Origin: JACRIM01 sp038042195
GTDB taxonomy: Bacteria > Planctomycetota > Phycisphaerae > UBA1845 > UTPLA1
DNA length: 41,692 nt
Assembly (NCBI GenBank): GCA_038042195.1
Contig: JBBTET010000046.1
Coordinates: 1-41,692, forward strand
Reading direction: 5' to 3'
The translations under genes and the position numbers were made by a program. Of the stretch, positions 26,311-35,330 are shown one piece after another. Under the pieces are notes generated by a model. The model saw nothing but the letters and a program-made list of their open reading frames with translations. It had not been told where the DNA came from and searched no databases. The first letter of the stretch is position 1; each line of letters opens with the position of its first letter.

Positions 26311-27501
26311 ATGCCCGCCAACCGCCTAAAAACCCTCCGCGAAGTCGTCAACCTCCCCACGGCCCCCTTCGTCGAGTCACGAGTCATCGCCTACATCCGT
26401 GACTTCGTCGCCCGTCGCAAACCACTTCGCCTCACCACCGACCCCTTCGGCAACCTCCTCGTCCGCTACACCCCGCCGCGAAAGTCCGCCCGTCTCGGCC
26501 GCCCCATCCTCTTCGCCGCCCACATGGACCACCCCGGCTTCACCGCCACGCGCATGCTCGACGCGAAGCGAGTCGAAGCCGACTTCCGCGGCTGGGTCTC
26601 CGCTTCCTACTTCCCCGGCGAGCGGATTCAATTCTTCTCAGGCGGCCGCTGGATCCCCGCAACCATCGAAAAAGTCATCGCCGCAAAGCCCGCCACCCCG
26701 CGTGACAAGAAAGCCGCCGCCAGCGCAAGCTCCTTCCGGGATCAAAGCCCCCCACAAGGCGTCATCGCCCGTTGTGCCGCCCCGGTTGCACCAGGCAGCC
26801 CCGGCATGTGGAACATCCCCGACGCCGTCATTCGCGGAACGCAACTCCACACTCGCGCCTGCGACGACCTCGCGGGTCTGGCCGGCATCCTCTGCATGTT
26901 GGATGAAATCTGCCGCAGGCGAATCGCCTCCCCTTGCTTCGCCTTCTTCACCCGCGCCGAAGAAGTCGGCTTCGCTGGTGCCCTCGCAGCCGTTGCAGCC
27001 AAGACGGTCCCAAGCAACGCCGTCATCGTCGCCGTCGAATGCAGCAAGGCCATCACCGGCGTCGCCCTGGGTGACGGCCCCATCCTGCGCGTCGGCGACA
27101 AGGCCTCCGTCTTCACCCCCGCCGCCACCGCCTATTGCCAGGTCGTCGCCGAAGATTTAGCCGCAAAAGAAAAGTCGTTCCGCTTCCAGCGCAAGCTCAT
27201 GGACGGCGGCACCTGTGAATCCACCGCTTACTGCCACTATGGCTACGACGCCACCGGCATCTGCCTGCCGCTGGGGAATTACCACAACATGAACGCGGAA
27301 AAGAAAAAGATCGCCCCGGAGTTTATCGACACCCGTGACTTCTTAAATCTCGTGACATGGTTCGTGGCCCTCGCCGAAAGTCCCGCGAAAATGAAGTTCG
27401 ACGGACGCCACCCCGGCCTGCACCAACGCCTCGACACCCTGCTCCGCCAACACCGTCCGCGCCTGCGAAAGACGGCGAGAGGAGTGCTGGCTATTTCCTA
27501 A
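26311..27501 (+). CDS. M42-family metallo-aminopeptidase
   Basis: A 396-residue peptidase of clan MH. The metal-site segments are HMDHPG (His71, Asp73), ACDDLAG (bridging Asp185), TRAEEVGFAGA (general base Glu217, ligand Glu218), AVECSKA (acidic ligand Glu243) and a late His in NYHNMN (His325). The GGTCESTAY context (299-307) is typical of the M42 glutamyl-aminopeptidase/CelM group, which form tetrahedral oligomers. A ~40-residue insertion of low complexity (about 127-165) interrupts the PDZ-like domain and may be lineage-specific. It probably trims small peptides in the cytoplasm using two divalent metals. It appears monocistronic; CTAAGGAA upstream is the ribosome site. Confidence 0.88.
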   Translation: MPANRLKTLREVVNLPTAPFVESRVIAYIRDFVARRKPLRLTTDPFGNLLVRYTPPRKSARLGRPILFAAHMDHPGFTATRMLDAKRVEADFRGWVSASYFPGERIQFFSGGRWIPATIEKVIAAKPATPRDKKAAASASSFRDQSPPQGVIARCAAPVAPGSPGMWNIPDAVIRGTQLHTRACDDLAGLAGILCMLDEICRRRIASPCFAFFTRAEEVGFAGALAAVAAKTVPSNAVIVAVECSKAITGVALGDGPILRVGDKASVFTPAATAYCQVVAEDLAAKEKSFRFQRKLMDGGTCESTAYCHYGYDATGICLPLGNYHNMNAEKKKIAPEFIDTRDFLNLVTWFVALAESPAKMKFDGRHPGLHQRLDTLLRQHRPRLRKTARGVLAIS

Positions 27502-27878
27502 AGACGCAGGATCGTCCCGAGTGCAATGAAGCCCTAATTCTCAACCCATCTAGGCCATCAATGGCTTGGCGGAGTGCGGATTCCTTCGCTGATGATGTGG
27601 AATCAACCACAGACCTCCCTTCCGACAACCTTGAAAACCATTCAAGGGTGCTTTTCTCATTCGAGAAATACTCATTCTCTAACGGCACGCAATTTGCAAT
27701 GTCTCATCAAGTAGGGGCATAAATCCGCCCCATCGATATACCCGCCCCGCGATGCCGTGAGCAGGCAACTTGTCCCGCCCCCGCCTCTTCCATCGCCGGC
27801 ATGAGACCGTCATTCCGCGCGCCCGAGGGCCTGTTTGCGTAATCAGGGAGATTGCAACTAACACGATGGAGACATCCT
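27502..27878. other. 377-bp intergenic region, no gene supported
   Basis: This stretch has a lower GC content than its surroundings. It holds an inverted repeat at 27629-27647 and a second small stem TTTCTC/GAGAAA at 27653-27668. A weak promoter-like pair (TTGCAA near 27695 and CATAAA 18 bases on) could serve the FG-GAP gene. A minus-strand reading frame at 27491-27688 lacks the GC-rich third positions of neighbouring genes and a Shine-Dalgarno, so I do not call it. Confidence 0.5.
27629..27656 (+). terminator. Possible terminator downstream of the M42 gene
   Basis: CCTTGAA (27629-27635) and TTCAAGG (27641-27647) form a perfect 7-bp stem with a 5-nt loop, followed by GTGCTTTTC. It resembles an intrinsic terminator with a short T-run, 128 bases after the M42 stop. 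Confidence 0.4.
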
Positions 27879-29309
27879 ATGAAATCGCTTTCCGCACGAA
27901 TCCGCTGCCACTGCCTGAGTGTTGCTATCCTATCAGTCGCTATCCTGTCATACCCAATCACGCCGCAAGCCGCTGCTCAATGCCAATACCATGAACTTTC
28001 CAAATTCATCGCACCGGACGCGGTTGCAGGGGCTTGGTTCGGGTATCGCGTTGCCCTGTCGGGGGATACGGCAGTAATCGGCGCACAATTCGACGATTCC
28101 TGTTCAGTGATTCCTGATTGCTCGTCCGGCTCTGCCTATGTCTTCGCCAAGATCGATGGCATTTGGATGCTTCAAGCAAAACTGACGGAGCCAGAGCCGG
28201 TGCCGGGGCACTATTTTGGACGCTCTGTTGCAATTGAAGGTGACGTAATGGTCGTAGGCGCGTACTTGGCAAATGCGCCCGGTGTTACCCGTGCCGGTGC
28301 TGCTTATGTATTCGTCCGTACAGAGGGCATTTGGGCACTACAGACAAAGCTCGTCGCATCAGACGCGGTGCCTGAAGCGTGGTTGGGGCTTGCGGTTGCC
28401 ATTAACGGCGACACTGTCGTCATAGGAGCCGCTAACGATGGCACTCAATTCCCAAACCCGAGATCGGGTTCGGCATATGTCTTTGTACGTACCGGAAACA
28501 CCTGGACTCAACAGGCAAAGTTGAGAGCGGCGGACGCCGCATCCGGCGACTGGTTTGGTCGCGCGGTTGAAATTTCTGGCGAAACCATTGCAGTCGGCGC
28601 CTATCGCGACGACTTTTCAGGCCTCACAGACGCCGGGTCTGTCTGCATTTTTGTGCGTTCAGGAACAACATGGACGCAGCAAGCGAAGCTGACAGCGTCG
28701 GACGCTCAATCGAATTCCCAACTTGGATGGAACCTCGCGCTCGAAGGCGACACTCTGGTCGTCGGTGCGCCACAGCAAGCGACGCCGATCGGCACTTACG
28801 CCGGTCAAGTCTATATGTTCTCACGGCAGGGCACGACATGGTCGGAACGATCCAAGTTCCGCGCGCCAAACGACGTGCCCACTTATTATTTCGGAGAGTC
28901 GATGGCCCTCTCCGGAAATACACTGTTGGTCGGAACTCTTTACGACCCTACCGGCCCTGCTGGAATCGGATCGGTTTATTCGTATTCGCGCAGCGGCGAT
29001 GCCTGGCAAGTCCGAAACAAATTCACGGCAACGGACTCCGCGAATCAGGATCAATTCGGCACGTCGGTTGCGCTGTCGGACGATACCGTACTCATCGGCG
29101 CGACCTACGCCGACCTGCCGGGCGCCCAGGACGCCGGCGCCGCATACATCTTTCAACTCGTCAACGATCAAGACTGCGACAGCGTGCTCGATACGGCCGA
29201 CAACTGCCCGACACGCCCGAATCCCGATCAAGCGGATTCTGATGGAGACGGTCGAGGCGATGCATGTGACCTACCTGCGGCCGATGCGGCCGCGATGTCG
29301 TCGGACTGA
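27879..29309 (+). CDS. Secreted FG-GAP seven-bladed propeller protein with thrombospondin-3-like tail
   Basis: A 476-residue protein with a signal peptide (1-33, ending PQAAAQ). Seven consecutive repeats of about 55-60 residues follow, each with the pattern F/L-G-x-x-VA-x-x-G-D-T-x-V-x-GA ... G-x-AYVF-x-R-x-x-x-x-W-x-x-Q-x-K-L. Seven such FG-GAP repeats would form one beta-propeller. The tail (DQDCDSVLDTADNCPTRPNP, then DSDGDGRGDACD) is a thrombospondin type 3-like Ca-binding motif. It is likely extracellular or surface-exposed; the ligand is unknown. GGAG 7-8 bases before ATG 27879 supports the start. The gene is visibly less GC-rich than its neighbours, which may reflect transfer or relaxed selection. 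Confidence 0.88.
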   Translation: MKSLSARIRCHCLSVAILSVAILSYPITPQAAAQCQYHELSKFIAPDAVAGAWFGYRVALSGDTAVIGAQFDDSCSVIPDCSSGSAYVFAKIDGIWMLQAKLTEPEPVPGHYFGRSVAIEGDVMVVGAYLANAPGVTRAGAAYVFVRTEGIWALQTKLVASDAVPEAWLGLAVAINGDTVVIGAANDGTQFPNPRSGSAYVFVRTGNTWTQQAKLRAADAASGDWFGRAVEISGETIAVGAYRDDFSGLTDAGSVCIFVRSGTTWTQQAKLTASDAQSNSQLGWNLALEGDTLVVGAPQQATPIGTYAGQVYMFSRQGTTWSERSKFRAPNDVPTYYFGESMALSGNTLLVGTLYDPTGPAGIGSVYSYSRSGDAWQVRNKFTATDSANQDQFGTSVALSDDTVLIGATYADLPGAQDAGAAYIFQLVNDQDCDSVLDTADNCPTRPNPDQADSDGDGRGDACDLPAADAAAMSSD

Positions 29310-29352
29310 TTGGAAGGTCAAATACAAAGCCACGAACGGTCGGCGCATCGCC

Positions 29353-29399
29353 CGTTTAGCCGCGTGGCACATCCGCCGTGGCGGAAGGTTCGCCGAGCG
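29353..29399 (+). repeat. Dispersed hairpin repeat, copy A
   Basis: This is the first of three same-orientation copies of a ~48-bp element starting CGTTTAGCCGCGTGG and ending CGCCGAGCG. It contains the palindrome TCCGCCGTGGCGGA (29372-29385). It lies downstream of the FG-GAP gene in an intergenic region. It differs from the others by GGCAC in place of GGAAC and one missing C near the end. Confidence 0.8.
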
Positions 29400-29487
29400 T
29401 TTGATACGCAAGTGATTCGTATTATTAGAGGATTCGTGTTTGTTTCGCCGCAGGCCCGAAAGGACCGCGTCGAACGCTCGCAACGCA

Positions 29488-29709
29488 CTACTTCGCCGGC
29501 TTGCCCTTGGGCGGTTGCGCCGCGATGGGTGATTCATCGCGCTTCATCGCAGGCACTTCAAACGTCGTCTGACAATAATGACAGCGCACGTGTTGGCCGC
29601 GAAACTGCCCCGGCACCCGTAGCACCTTCCGGCACTTCAGGTTCGGACAGATCATCATCACGTTGTCCGTGGCGACGTTATTGGCGTTGGGTGTGCTCGT
29701 TCGGGCCAT
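29488..29709 (-). CDS. CPNxxC zinc-ribbon microprotein
   Basis: A 73-residue protein with a single zinc ribbon: C21-P-N-x-x-C26 and C43-xx-C46, within MICPNLKC...VRCHYCQTTFEVP. This is the MJ0042-type zinc-ribbon layout, commonly seen as a short domain in planctomycete proteins. The C-terminus is Pro/Lys-rich and probably unstructured. It is probably a small metal-binding regulatory or adaptor protein. The ribbon alone gives no clear target. The next gene on this strand, DUF4139, lies further upstream, so the two could share a transcript. Confidence 0.75.
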   Translation of the reverse strand: MARTSTPNANNVATDNVMMICPNLKCRKVLRVPGQFRGQHVRCHYCQTTFEVPAMKRDESPIAAQPPKGKPAK

Positions 29710-29876
29710 TGCAACTCTAAGTGTACGATTGGATTGGTCTCACCCGACCCACTCGGGCCGGTCCGCTTCATTATCGACACACGGGCTTCGCTTATGAGGT
29801 AAGAACCCCGTTTCTATTCGACATCGCGCGACCGACATCCGCATTATCGGGGCCGCGCCGCCTGTGCCTCCAACCA

Positions 29877-31421
29877 TCACCATTCATACCGGACCGTGTA
29901 CGTCACCGTCTTCTCCCCATCCGGCGGCACAGTCACCTCGAAGTGGATCGTCCGCGCATCCACCTTCTCATACTTGTCGCTCGACTCCGTAATGCTCCAC
30001 GTCGTCCACCGGAACAGATTCTCCTTGATGAGTACCTTCTGCGCCTCCTTCTTGTGGTTGCGCACCGTGATCTTGTAGCTGTCCGTTATCGTCTTGCGAT
30101 TGGTGTCCATCGTGAAGTTCGTCTGCACCCGCTCCCCCACCACGTCGAACGACTGCCCCAGCTTCACCAGCACCTTCTCATCCTTCGCCGTGTGATCGAT
30201 CAAGTCCTCCCCGACAAACTCCAGCGTCCCGTCTGCCTGATCGCGCTTGTAGACCCGCACCTTCCCCTTCGGCAGCGGCATCCCCAGATGGCTCGCCTTG
30301 TCATTCTTGAATCGCAGATACACATCCACCTTCGGATTCGACTGCGTCCCCATACTCCGATCCTGCATCGGCTGCCCATACACGCCCCAATGCGCTGCCT
30401 CCGGCAATCCGTAATACACCAGCAGCTTCTCCACATCCACGTCCCGCGCCGTCGGAAACAACGTGATCTGCTGCGTCGTATTCGCCAACACATCCGTTCG
30501 TCGCGGCAGCGTGTACAGGTGATACTCAAAGAACGCCTTCTCCTCGAATCCCGTGTCGGCCGCCATCGCCATCTCGGCCATGCCGCGCTTCGCAAATCGC
30601 CCGCCGCCAGGTGACTGCGGCTGAATCCGCTGCACATCCCCCGCGATCAGCTTCAACCGCGTGTTCTTAAACCCCGCCCCGCAGAGATTCATCAGCGTCA
30701 CCCACGCCCCGAGGTCCGCCTTCGTCTCGCGTTCATCGATCACCAGGTTGTAATCACTCCGCCACGTCAACCCATTCGTCTGATACGTCGTCTGAATCGT
30801 GTGATCGCCGGCCTGCGCTGCATTCACCTTCCACACCAATGTCGGCCGCGTAATCAGTCCGCCCGGCAACTCTCCAAGCTGCACCTGCTGCCCCTGACTG
30901 CTAATCACGCGCACGCCGTCCGCCGTCTGCACCACAAGCTGCCCCTGCACTAAAGAAAGCAACTTGCCCGTAACAGTCTCCGACTTTTCCCCATGCGTGA
31001 GGATCACGGAAATCTCCCGATCCAGAAACTTCTCAAACAGCTTCTCCGGGCTGACCAGATCGAACTGAAAGTTCTGCTCCAGCACCGTGCTTCCGCCATG
31101 ATGAGAGAGATCAGTGAAGCTCACCGTCGTCGGATCGATGAACTGTGCCACATCGGTAAATCGCAACTCGTTCATCCCCTCCGTCAGCTTCACCTTGCGC
31201 GACTCCTTCACCACCCCAAACCCCGGCACCGCCCACGCATAGTTCGGATTCCCCCCTACCTTTTGCTGCGCAATGAACTGCTGCGGATCAAACCCCGCCG
31301 GATCGGCCGTCGAATAAACGGTCAGCGCGGGCCCTTCTTCCCCCACTGGCAAAACTGGCGGCGATTCCGCAAATGCAACACCACAAACTGCAAGACAAAT
31401 GAAGAGAATACGAGCGACCAT
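29877..31421 (-). CDS. Secreted DUF4139-domain protein
   Basis: A 514-residue protein with a signal peptide (1-18, cleavage after VAFA). The DUF4139 hallmarks are PTLVWKVNAAQAGDHTIQTTYQTNGLTWRSDYNL-type sequence in the middle (W-x-A/S-D-Y-N core), DLGAWVTLMNLCGAGFKNTRLKLIAGD, LPRRTDVLANTTQQITLF and a final beta-rich ...NHKKEAQKVLIKENLFRWTTW...TVPPDGEKTVTYTVRY. The family is found in secreted bacterial proteins and in mucoidy inhibitor A-like proteins, and its activity is unknown. AAGGAG 6 bases before ATG 31421 fixes the start. A dispersed hairpin repeat lies 75 bases upstream. Envelope location is predicted. Confidence 0.88.
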   Translation of the reverse strand: MVARILFICLAVCGVAFAESPPVLPVGEEGPALTVYSTADPAGFDPQQFIAQQKVGGNPNYAWAVPGFGVVKESRKVKLTEGMNELRFTDVAQFIDPTTVSFTDLSHHGGSTVLEQNFQFDLVSPEKLFEKFLDREISVILTHGEKSETVTGKLLSLVQGQLVVQTADGVRVISSQGQQVQLGELPGGLITRPTLVWKVNAAQAGDHTIQTTYQTNGLTWRSDYNLVIDERETKADLGAWVTLMNLCGAGFKNTRLKLIAGDVQRIQPQSPGGGRFAKRGMAEMAMAADTGFEEKAFFEYHLYTLPRRTDVLANTTQQITLFPTARDVDVEKLLVYYGLPEAAHWGVYGQPMQDRSMGTQSNPKVDVYLRFKNDKASHLGMPLPKGKVRVYKRDQADGTLEFVGEDLIDHTAKDEKVLVKLGQSFDVVGERVQTNFTMDTNRKTITDSYKITVRNHKKEAQKVLIKENLFRWTTWSITESSDKYEKVDARTIHFEVTVPPDGEKTVTYTVRYEW

Positions 31422-31495
31422 GTCAAACTCCTTACAAAGTGAATGGTACAGACTCCACCCATTGGACGCATGTCGAGCCGGATCGGTTCCAATGT

Positions 31496-31543
31496 CGTTT
31501 AGCCGCGTGGAACATCCGACGTGGCGGAAGGCTTCGCCGAGCG
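31496..31543 (+). repeat. Dispersed hairpin repeat, copy B
   Basis: Second copy of the ~48-bp element, starting CGTTTAGCCGCGTGG and ending CTTCGCCGAGCG, with a mutated first arm (CCGAC) of the palindrome. It lies between the divergent starts of DUF4139 (31421, -) and the small membrane protein (31582, +), so it is in both leaders and cannot be a simple terminator. Confidence 0.8.
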
Positions 31544-31581
31544 CTCGTACGCGCGCAACGCCTCGCATTAGAATCCCCACC

Positions 31582-32046
31582 ATGCCCCCCAGCTTCCTCC
31601 TCCTCGCCGCCGCCGACCTCGCCCTCCTCGGCCTCACCGCCATCCTCGGCCTTCTCGTCTCCGGCACCGACGGCTTCACCCGCCATTTCCTCCTCGGCGT
31701 CCTCTCCGGCATGTTCACCTGCTTCGTCCACATCATCCTCTTCATGTACTTCGTCGTGCAGGACAAGATCATGAAGCAGGCCCACCTCCACAACGGTCTC
31801 GACGCATCCCTCGCAAACGAAACCGAAGCCATCAAATCCCGCGCCCTCCGCGCCTGCGTTGGCGGGTTCGCGTCGATCCTTGTCACTGTCGCAATGGGGG
31901 CCGCCATCGGCGTATTTGTCCCGCCCGAAGCTCACCTCGTCGCCGCCTTCGCCGCCATCGGCATCAACGGCTCGCTCTTCATTTATCAATACACGCTGCT
32001 CATTCGCTACCGCGACATCTTCGCCCGCGCCTTCCCCGACGGATAA
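31582..32046 (+). CDS. Hypothetical four-TM membrane protein
   Basis: A 154-residue integral membrane protein with about four TM helices (roughly 4-26, 37-61, 90-115 and 120-145). A short amphipathic loop, IMKQAHLHNGLDAS (around 64-77), lies between the second and third. I do not recognise the family. ATG 31582 is chosen because upstream in-frame codons run through the dispersed repeat and would give a nonsense-looking basic tail. The 951-aa TPR-protease gene follows 85 bp downstream on the same strand. No functional motif is seen. Confidence 0.72.
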   Translation: MPPSFLLLAAADLALLGLTAILGLLVSGTDGFTRHFLLGVLSGMFTCFVHIILFMYFVVQDKIMKQAHLHNGLDASLANETEAIKSRALRACVGGFASILVTVAMGAAIGVFVPPEAHLVAAFAAIGINGSLFIYQYTLLIRYRDIFARAFPDG

Positions 32047-32131
32047 TCCGTCATCGCGTTTGACCCGCTGCAAACGCGCGGACTAAGATTGGCATGTGCT
32101 AGCTCGCCCGCCACCCACGGCCACACACACC

Positions 32132-34987
32132 ATGCGACCTCGCTTCCACGCAATTATCTTGCTCGACATTTGCATCTCCTTCGCTCCGCTCTCGCGCGCC
32201 GACGAACCCACATCCAAACCCGCCATCGAATGCCGCACCGCCCGCGAATGCCTCCTGCGCGGCAACTACGAACGAGCCGCCGCCCTTTACGACGAAATGG
32301 GCAAGAAGGATGCCGACGCCGTCTCGGCCGCCTGCGGTCGCGCCGACGTGGACCTCCAAACCGGCGACTACACCACCGGCATCGAACGCCTCCAGAAAGT
32401 AAAAGGCGACCGTGTCCCCGCCTGGCACACGGCCCTCGCGGCCCTCCTCGTCGAAACCGGTCAATATGACAAAGCAATCGACCATCTCCAATCAGCCCTC
32501 CGCCTCGACGAATCCTGGCACCCAGCGCGCCTCCGCCTCGGCGAATTGCAAGAATTGCTCGGTCGCACCAGCACGGCGCGAGACACTTATCAAGCCTTCG
32601 AAGATGCCATGACCGGCACCAGCCTCCCAGATCGCGCCGAAGACCTCACCGCCCTCGGTCGCGGCTTCTACCGCTATTCCACCCTCACACGCCACGCCGA
32701 CATCGTCCAACGAACCCGCCACGTCCTCACTGGAGTCTTCCAGGAATCCTTCGATTTCGTCGACAGCCTCTACTGGCCCGCCCGTCTCGCCGCAGCCGAG
32801 TTGCTCCTGGAAAAGCACCAAGCCTCGGAGGCCAAGGAAGATTTCGACGCCGTCCTCAAACAAAACCCGCGCGCCGCCGACGCAATGGTCGGCCTCGGCA
32901 CCATCGCTCTGGAGAATTGGGAATTCGACGACGTCCAGCGACAGATCGATGCCGCGCTGAAAGTAAATCCTTCAAGCGTCGCGGCTCGTGTCCTTCTCGC
33001 CCGAATGCGTATGACCGAGAGAAAATATGCCGACGCCGCGACCGCCGCGACCGACGCCCTCAAAACAAATCCCAATTCCATCGAGGCCCTCTCCGTCCTC
33101 GCCGCCGCAACGCTGCGCATCGGTGACACCGCCGCATCAAAGGCCGCCGAAGACCGCGTTCGCAAGATCAACCCAACGCCCGCGCTGCTCCACCAGGAAC
33201 TCGGCGTCTGGCTCGCCGCCGGTCGCCAATACCCCGACGCCGAAGCACACTTCAAGAAAGCCGTCGAGTTCGCCCCCACCTGGTCCGAGCCGCCCACCAG
33301 CCTCGGCCAGCTCTACATGGATACCGGCGAAGAAGCCCTCGCCCGTCGATCCCTCGAAAGCGCCTTCGCCCTCGACAGTTTCAATCGCCACACCCACAAC
33401 GTCCTCGAACTCCTCGACAGCCTCGATAAGTTCACACGCCTCGAGACCGAGCACTTCATCATCAAGTACAACGCCAAAGAGGATGCGGTGGTCGTCCCCT
33501 TTCTCGCCGAATCCCTCGAGGCGACCTACCCCGTCGTCTGCGGCCACTTCGACTTTCACCCCGCCAAAAAAACCATCATCGAGATGTTCCCCGATCACAT
33601 GGGCTTCTCCGTCCGCATCACCGGACGCCCCTTCATCGCCACCGTCGGCGCATGCACCGGTCGCGTCATCGCCTTCACCGCCCCGCGCGGCCGCCCACCC
33701 TTCGGTCGCTTCAACTGGGCGAGTGTCCTGCGCCACGAGTTCACCCACACCATCACGCTCGGCGTCACGGAGAACCGCATCCCCCACTGGATGACCGAAG
33801 GCCTCGCCGTGCATGAAGAGCCACACCCCCGCCGATGGGATGTGCAGCTCATGCTTTGCACCGCCCTCCGCACCGGCCAACTCTTCAACCTCGAGTCCAT
33901 CGACTGGGGTTTCATGCGCCCGCGTAAGCCCAACGACCGCCAACTCGCCTACGCGCAGAGCGAGTGGATGGTCGAATACATCACGATGCGCTGGGGAAGC
34001 AAGGCCATCACCGATCTCCTCCGCGCCTTCCGAGAACGAAAGACTCAGCCGACGGCCTTTACTGAAGTGCTAAAGATCGACCCGCCATCCTTCACCAGAG
34101 ACTTCAACACCTGGGCCGCCGAGCAAGTCGCCAAGTGGGGCTTGCCCACCAGCACAGTCCTCGATCCGACCGAACTTCTTGAACAAGTCGAGGAAAACGA
34201 GAATGACGCCGTACTCACCGCCCGTCTCGCCGAGTCCTTCATGGTAGGTGGCGTCCTCGATCGCGCTCACCACTTCGCCGGCAAGGCGCTAAAGCTCGAC
34301 AAAAACCAACCGCTCGCCCTCCAGATCATGTGCAACTCCCTCTACTCCCTCTCGGGCTCGGAAGAAGACGATGCCAAGAAGCTGCAAATGATCGCCGACG
34401 CCTACGACCACGCGAAATCACTCATCGACCTCCAACCCGAAAACCCCACCGCGATGCGCGTCCTCGGCTCCATCCAGCAATCCCGCGGCAAAATCGACGA
34501 CGCCGTCACCTGGTACACGAAATACCAAAAGCGGTTCCCCGACGACCCTGACACCTTTCGCCGCCTCGCGGGTATCTATCTACAAGAAGACAAGATCGAC
34601 CTGGCCCTCGCCCAACTCGAACGACTCAGCAATCTCTGCGAGGAAGAAGTCCCCGTAGTACGACAGATCGCCAATCTCTACGACGACAAAAACGAACCGG
34701 CCACCTCCGCGCGCTGGTATCGCAAGGCCATCGAGATCGACCCCTACGACACCGAGACCCACATCGGCCTCGCCGAAGTGCTCCTAAAGGCCGGCAGCCA
34801 CGCTGCCGCCGAAAAGCAATTCCAATTGATCTGCAAACTCCAACCCAACGAATCCATCGGGTACGATGGCCTCTCACGGGTCTATCAGGCCCTCGGGCAG
34901 TCGGAAAAGGCCGCCGATTATTCCGCCCGCGCGAAAAAGGCCAAACAGCGACCCGACAACACGCTCCCTGGCGAGCAATCAGATTAG
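32132..34987 (+). CDS. Secreted TPR protein with gluzincin metalloprotease (MA-like) domain
   Basis: A 951-residue protein. The signal peptide is residues 1-23 (RFHAIILLDICISFAPLSRA). An N-terminal array of TPRs runs to about residue 430. Next comes a peptidase MA-like domain with the zinc motif HEFTH (535-539, RHEFTHTITLG) and third-ligand Glu556 (HWMTEGLAVHE), the layout of gluzincins. A second C-terminal TPR block follows (around 740-940, with ALQIMCNSLY, AMRVLGSIQ and THIGLAEVLLKAG). The whole resembles large planctomycete secreted TPR-peptidase proteins. It may recognise and cleave proteins in the periplasm or at the surface. A MazG-like gene follows within 40 bp. Confidence 0.88.
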   Translation: MRPRFHAIILLDICISFAPLSRADEPTSKPAIECRTARECLLRGNYERAAALYDEMGKKDADAVSAACGRADVDLQTGDYTTGIERLQKVKGDRVPAWHTALAALLVETGQYDKAIDHLQSALRLDESWHPARLRLGELQELLGRTSTARDTYQAFEDAMTGTSLPDRAEDLTALGRGFYRYSTLTRHADIVQRTRHVLTGVFQESFDFVDSLYWPARLAAAELLLEKHQASEAKEDFDAVLKQNPRAADAMVGLGTIALENWEFDDVQRQIDAALKVNPSSVAARVLLARMRMTERKYADAATAATDALKTNPNSIEALSVLAAATLRIGDTAASKAAEDRVRKINPTPALLHQELGVWLAAGRQYPDAEAHFKKAVEFAPTWSEPPTSLGQLYMDTGEEALARRSLESAFALDSFNRHTHNVLELLDSLDKFTRLETEHFIIKYNAKEDAVVVPFLAESLEATYPVVCGHFDFHPAKKTIIEMFPDHMGFSVRITGRPFIATVGACTGRVIAFTAPRGRPPFGRFNWASVLRHEFTHTITLGVTENRIPHWMTEGLAVHEEPHPRRWDVQLMLCTALRTGQLFNLESIDWGFMRPRKPNDRQLAYAQSEWMVEYITMRWGSKAITDLLRAFRERKTQPTAFTEVLKIDPPSFTRDFNTWAAEQVAKWGLPTSTVLDPTELLEQVEENENDAVLTARLAESFMVGGVLDRAHHFAGKALKLDKNQPLALQIMCNSLYSLSGSEEDDAKKLQMIADAYDHAKSLIDLQPENPTAMRVLGSIQQSRGKIDDAVTWYTKYQKRFPDDPDTFRRLAGIYLQEDKIDLALAQLERLSNLCEEEVPVVRQIANLYDDKNEPATSARWYRKAIEIDPYDTETHIGLAEVLLKAGSHAAAEKQFQLICKLQPNESIGYDGLSRVYQALGQSEKAADYSARAKKAKQRPDNTLPGEQSD

Positions 34988-35023
34988 CACTGCACGTGGG
35001 GGGCAACGGAGGCGAACAAATCA

Positions 35024-35314
35024 ATGACACTGCGCGACTTGCAACACTTGATCGAGGAGATGTACTCCGCCAAAGACCGCAAACGTGGTCCCGAAGCCAC
35101 GTTCCTCTGGCTGATGGAAGAAGTCGGCGAACTCGCCGCCTCCATCCGCGAAGAACCCAAAGACCTTCAGGAAAAAGAATTCGCCGACGTGATGGCCTGG
35201 CTCGTGACGCTCGCGAATGTCCAGGGAATCGACCTGACCCGCGCCATGGAAAAATACACAAATGGTTGCCCCGGCTGCGGAAAAATGGTCTGCACCTGCA
35301 ACGAAAAGCCCTGA
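35024..35314 (+). CDS. MazG-like nucleotide pyrophosphohydrolase with Cys-rich tail
   Basis: A 96-residue all-alpha NTP-pyrophosphatase-like protein. The metal-binding motif is MEEVGE (Glu32, Glu33 and Glu36) paired with EFADVMAW (Glu52, Asp55), giving the EExxE...ExxD set of the MazG superfamily. These enzymes hydrolyse (d)NTPs to NMP and PPi and are often homo-oligomers of this size. Unusually, the C-terminus ends in CPGCGKMVCTC (C82, C85, C90, C92), a possible zinc site. GGAGG (35008-35012) serves the ATG. The large exporter protein starts 16 bases after its stop. Confidence 0.85.
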   Translation: MTLRDLQHLIEEMYSAKDRKRGPEATFLWLMEEVGELAASIREEPKDLQEKEFADVMAWLVTLANVQGIDLTRAMEKYTNGCPGCGKMVCTCNEKP

Positions 35315-35330
35315 GGAGGCGGACCGAATC

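Noticed and set aside
27491..27688. A 65-codon minus-strand frame downstream of the M42 gene
   Set aside because: It lacks a Shine-Dalgarno, starts at GTG, has near-random third positions compared with the GC-rich neighbours, and overlaps an inverted repeat.
29721..30614. A 297-codon plus-strand frame opposite the DUF4139 gene
   Set aside because: The product is rich in Arg, His and Leu without a domain, while the opposite strand encodes a complete DUF4139 protein with signal peptide and Shine-Dalgarno.
31496..31543. The dispersed repeat as a transcription terminator
   Set aside because: Copy B lies in the shared leader of two divergent genes and copy C inside a gene start; neither is followed by a T-run.
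35262..35330. An upstream ATG start for the exporter accessory protein
   Set aside because: It would run through the end of the MazG-like gene in another frame. GTG 35331, just after the MazG stop with a strong AGGAGG, is more natural, although spacing is slightly long.
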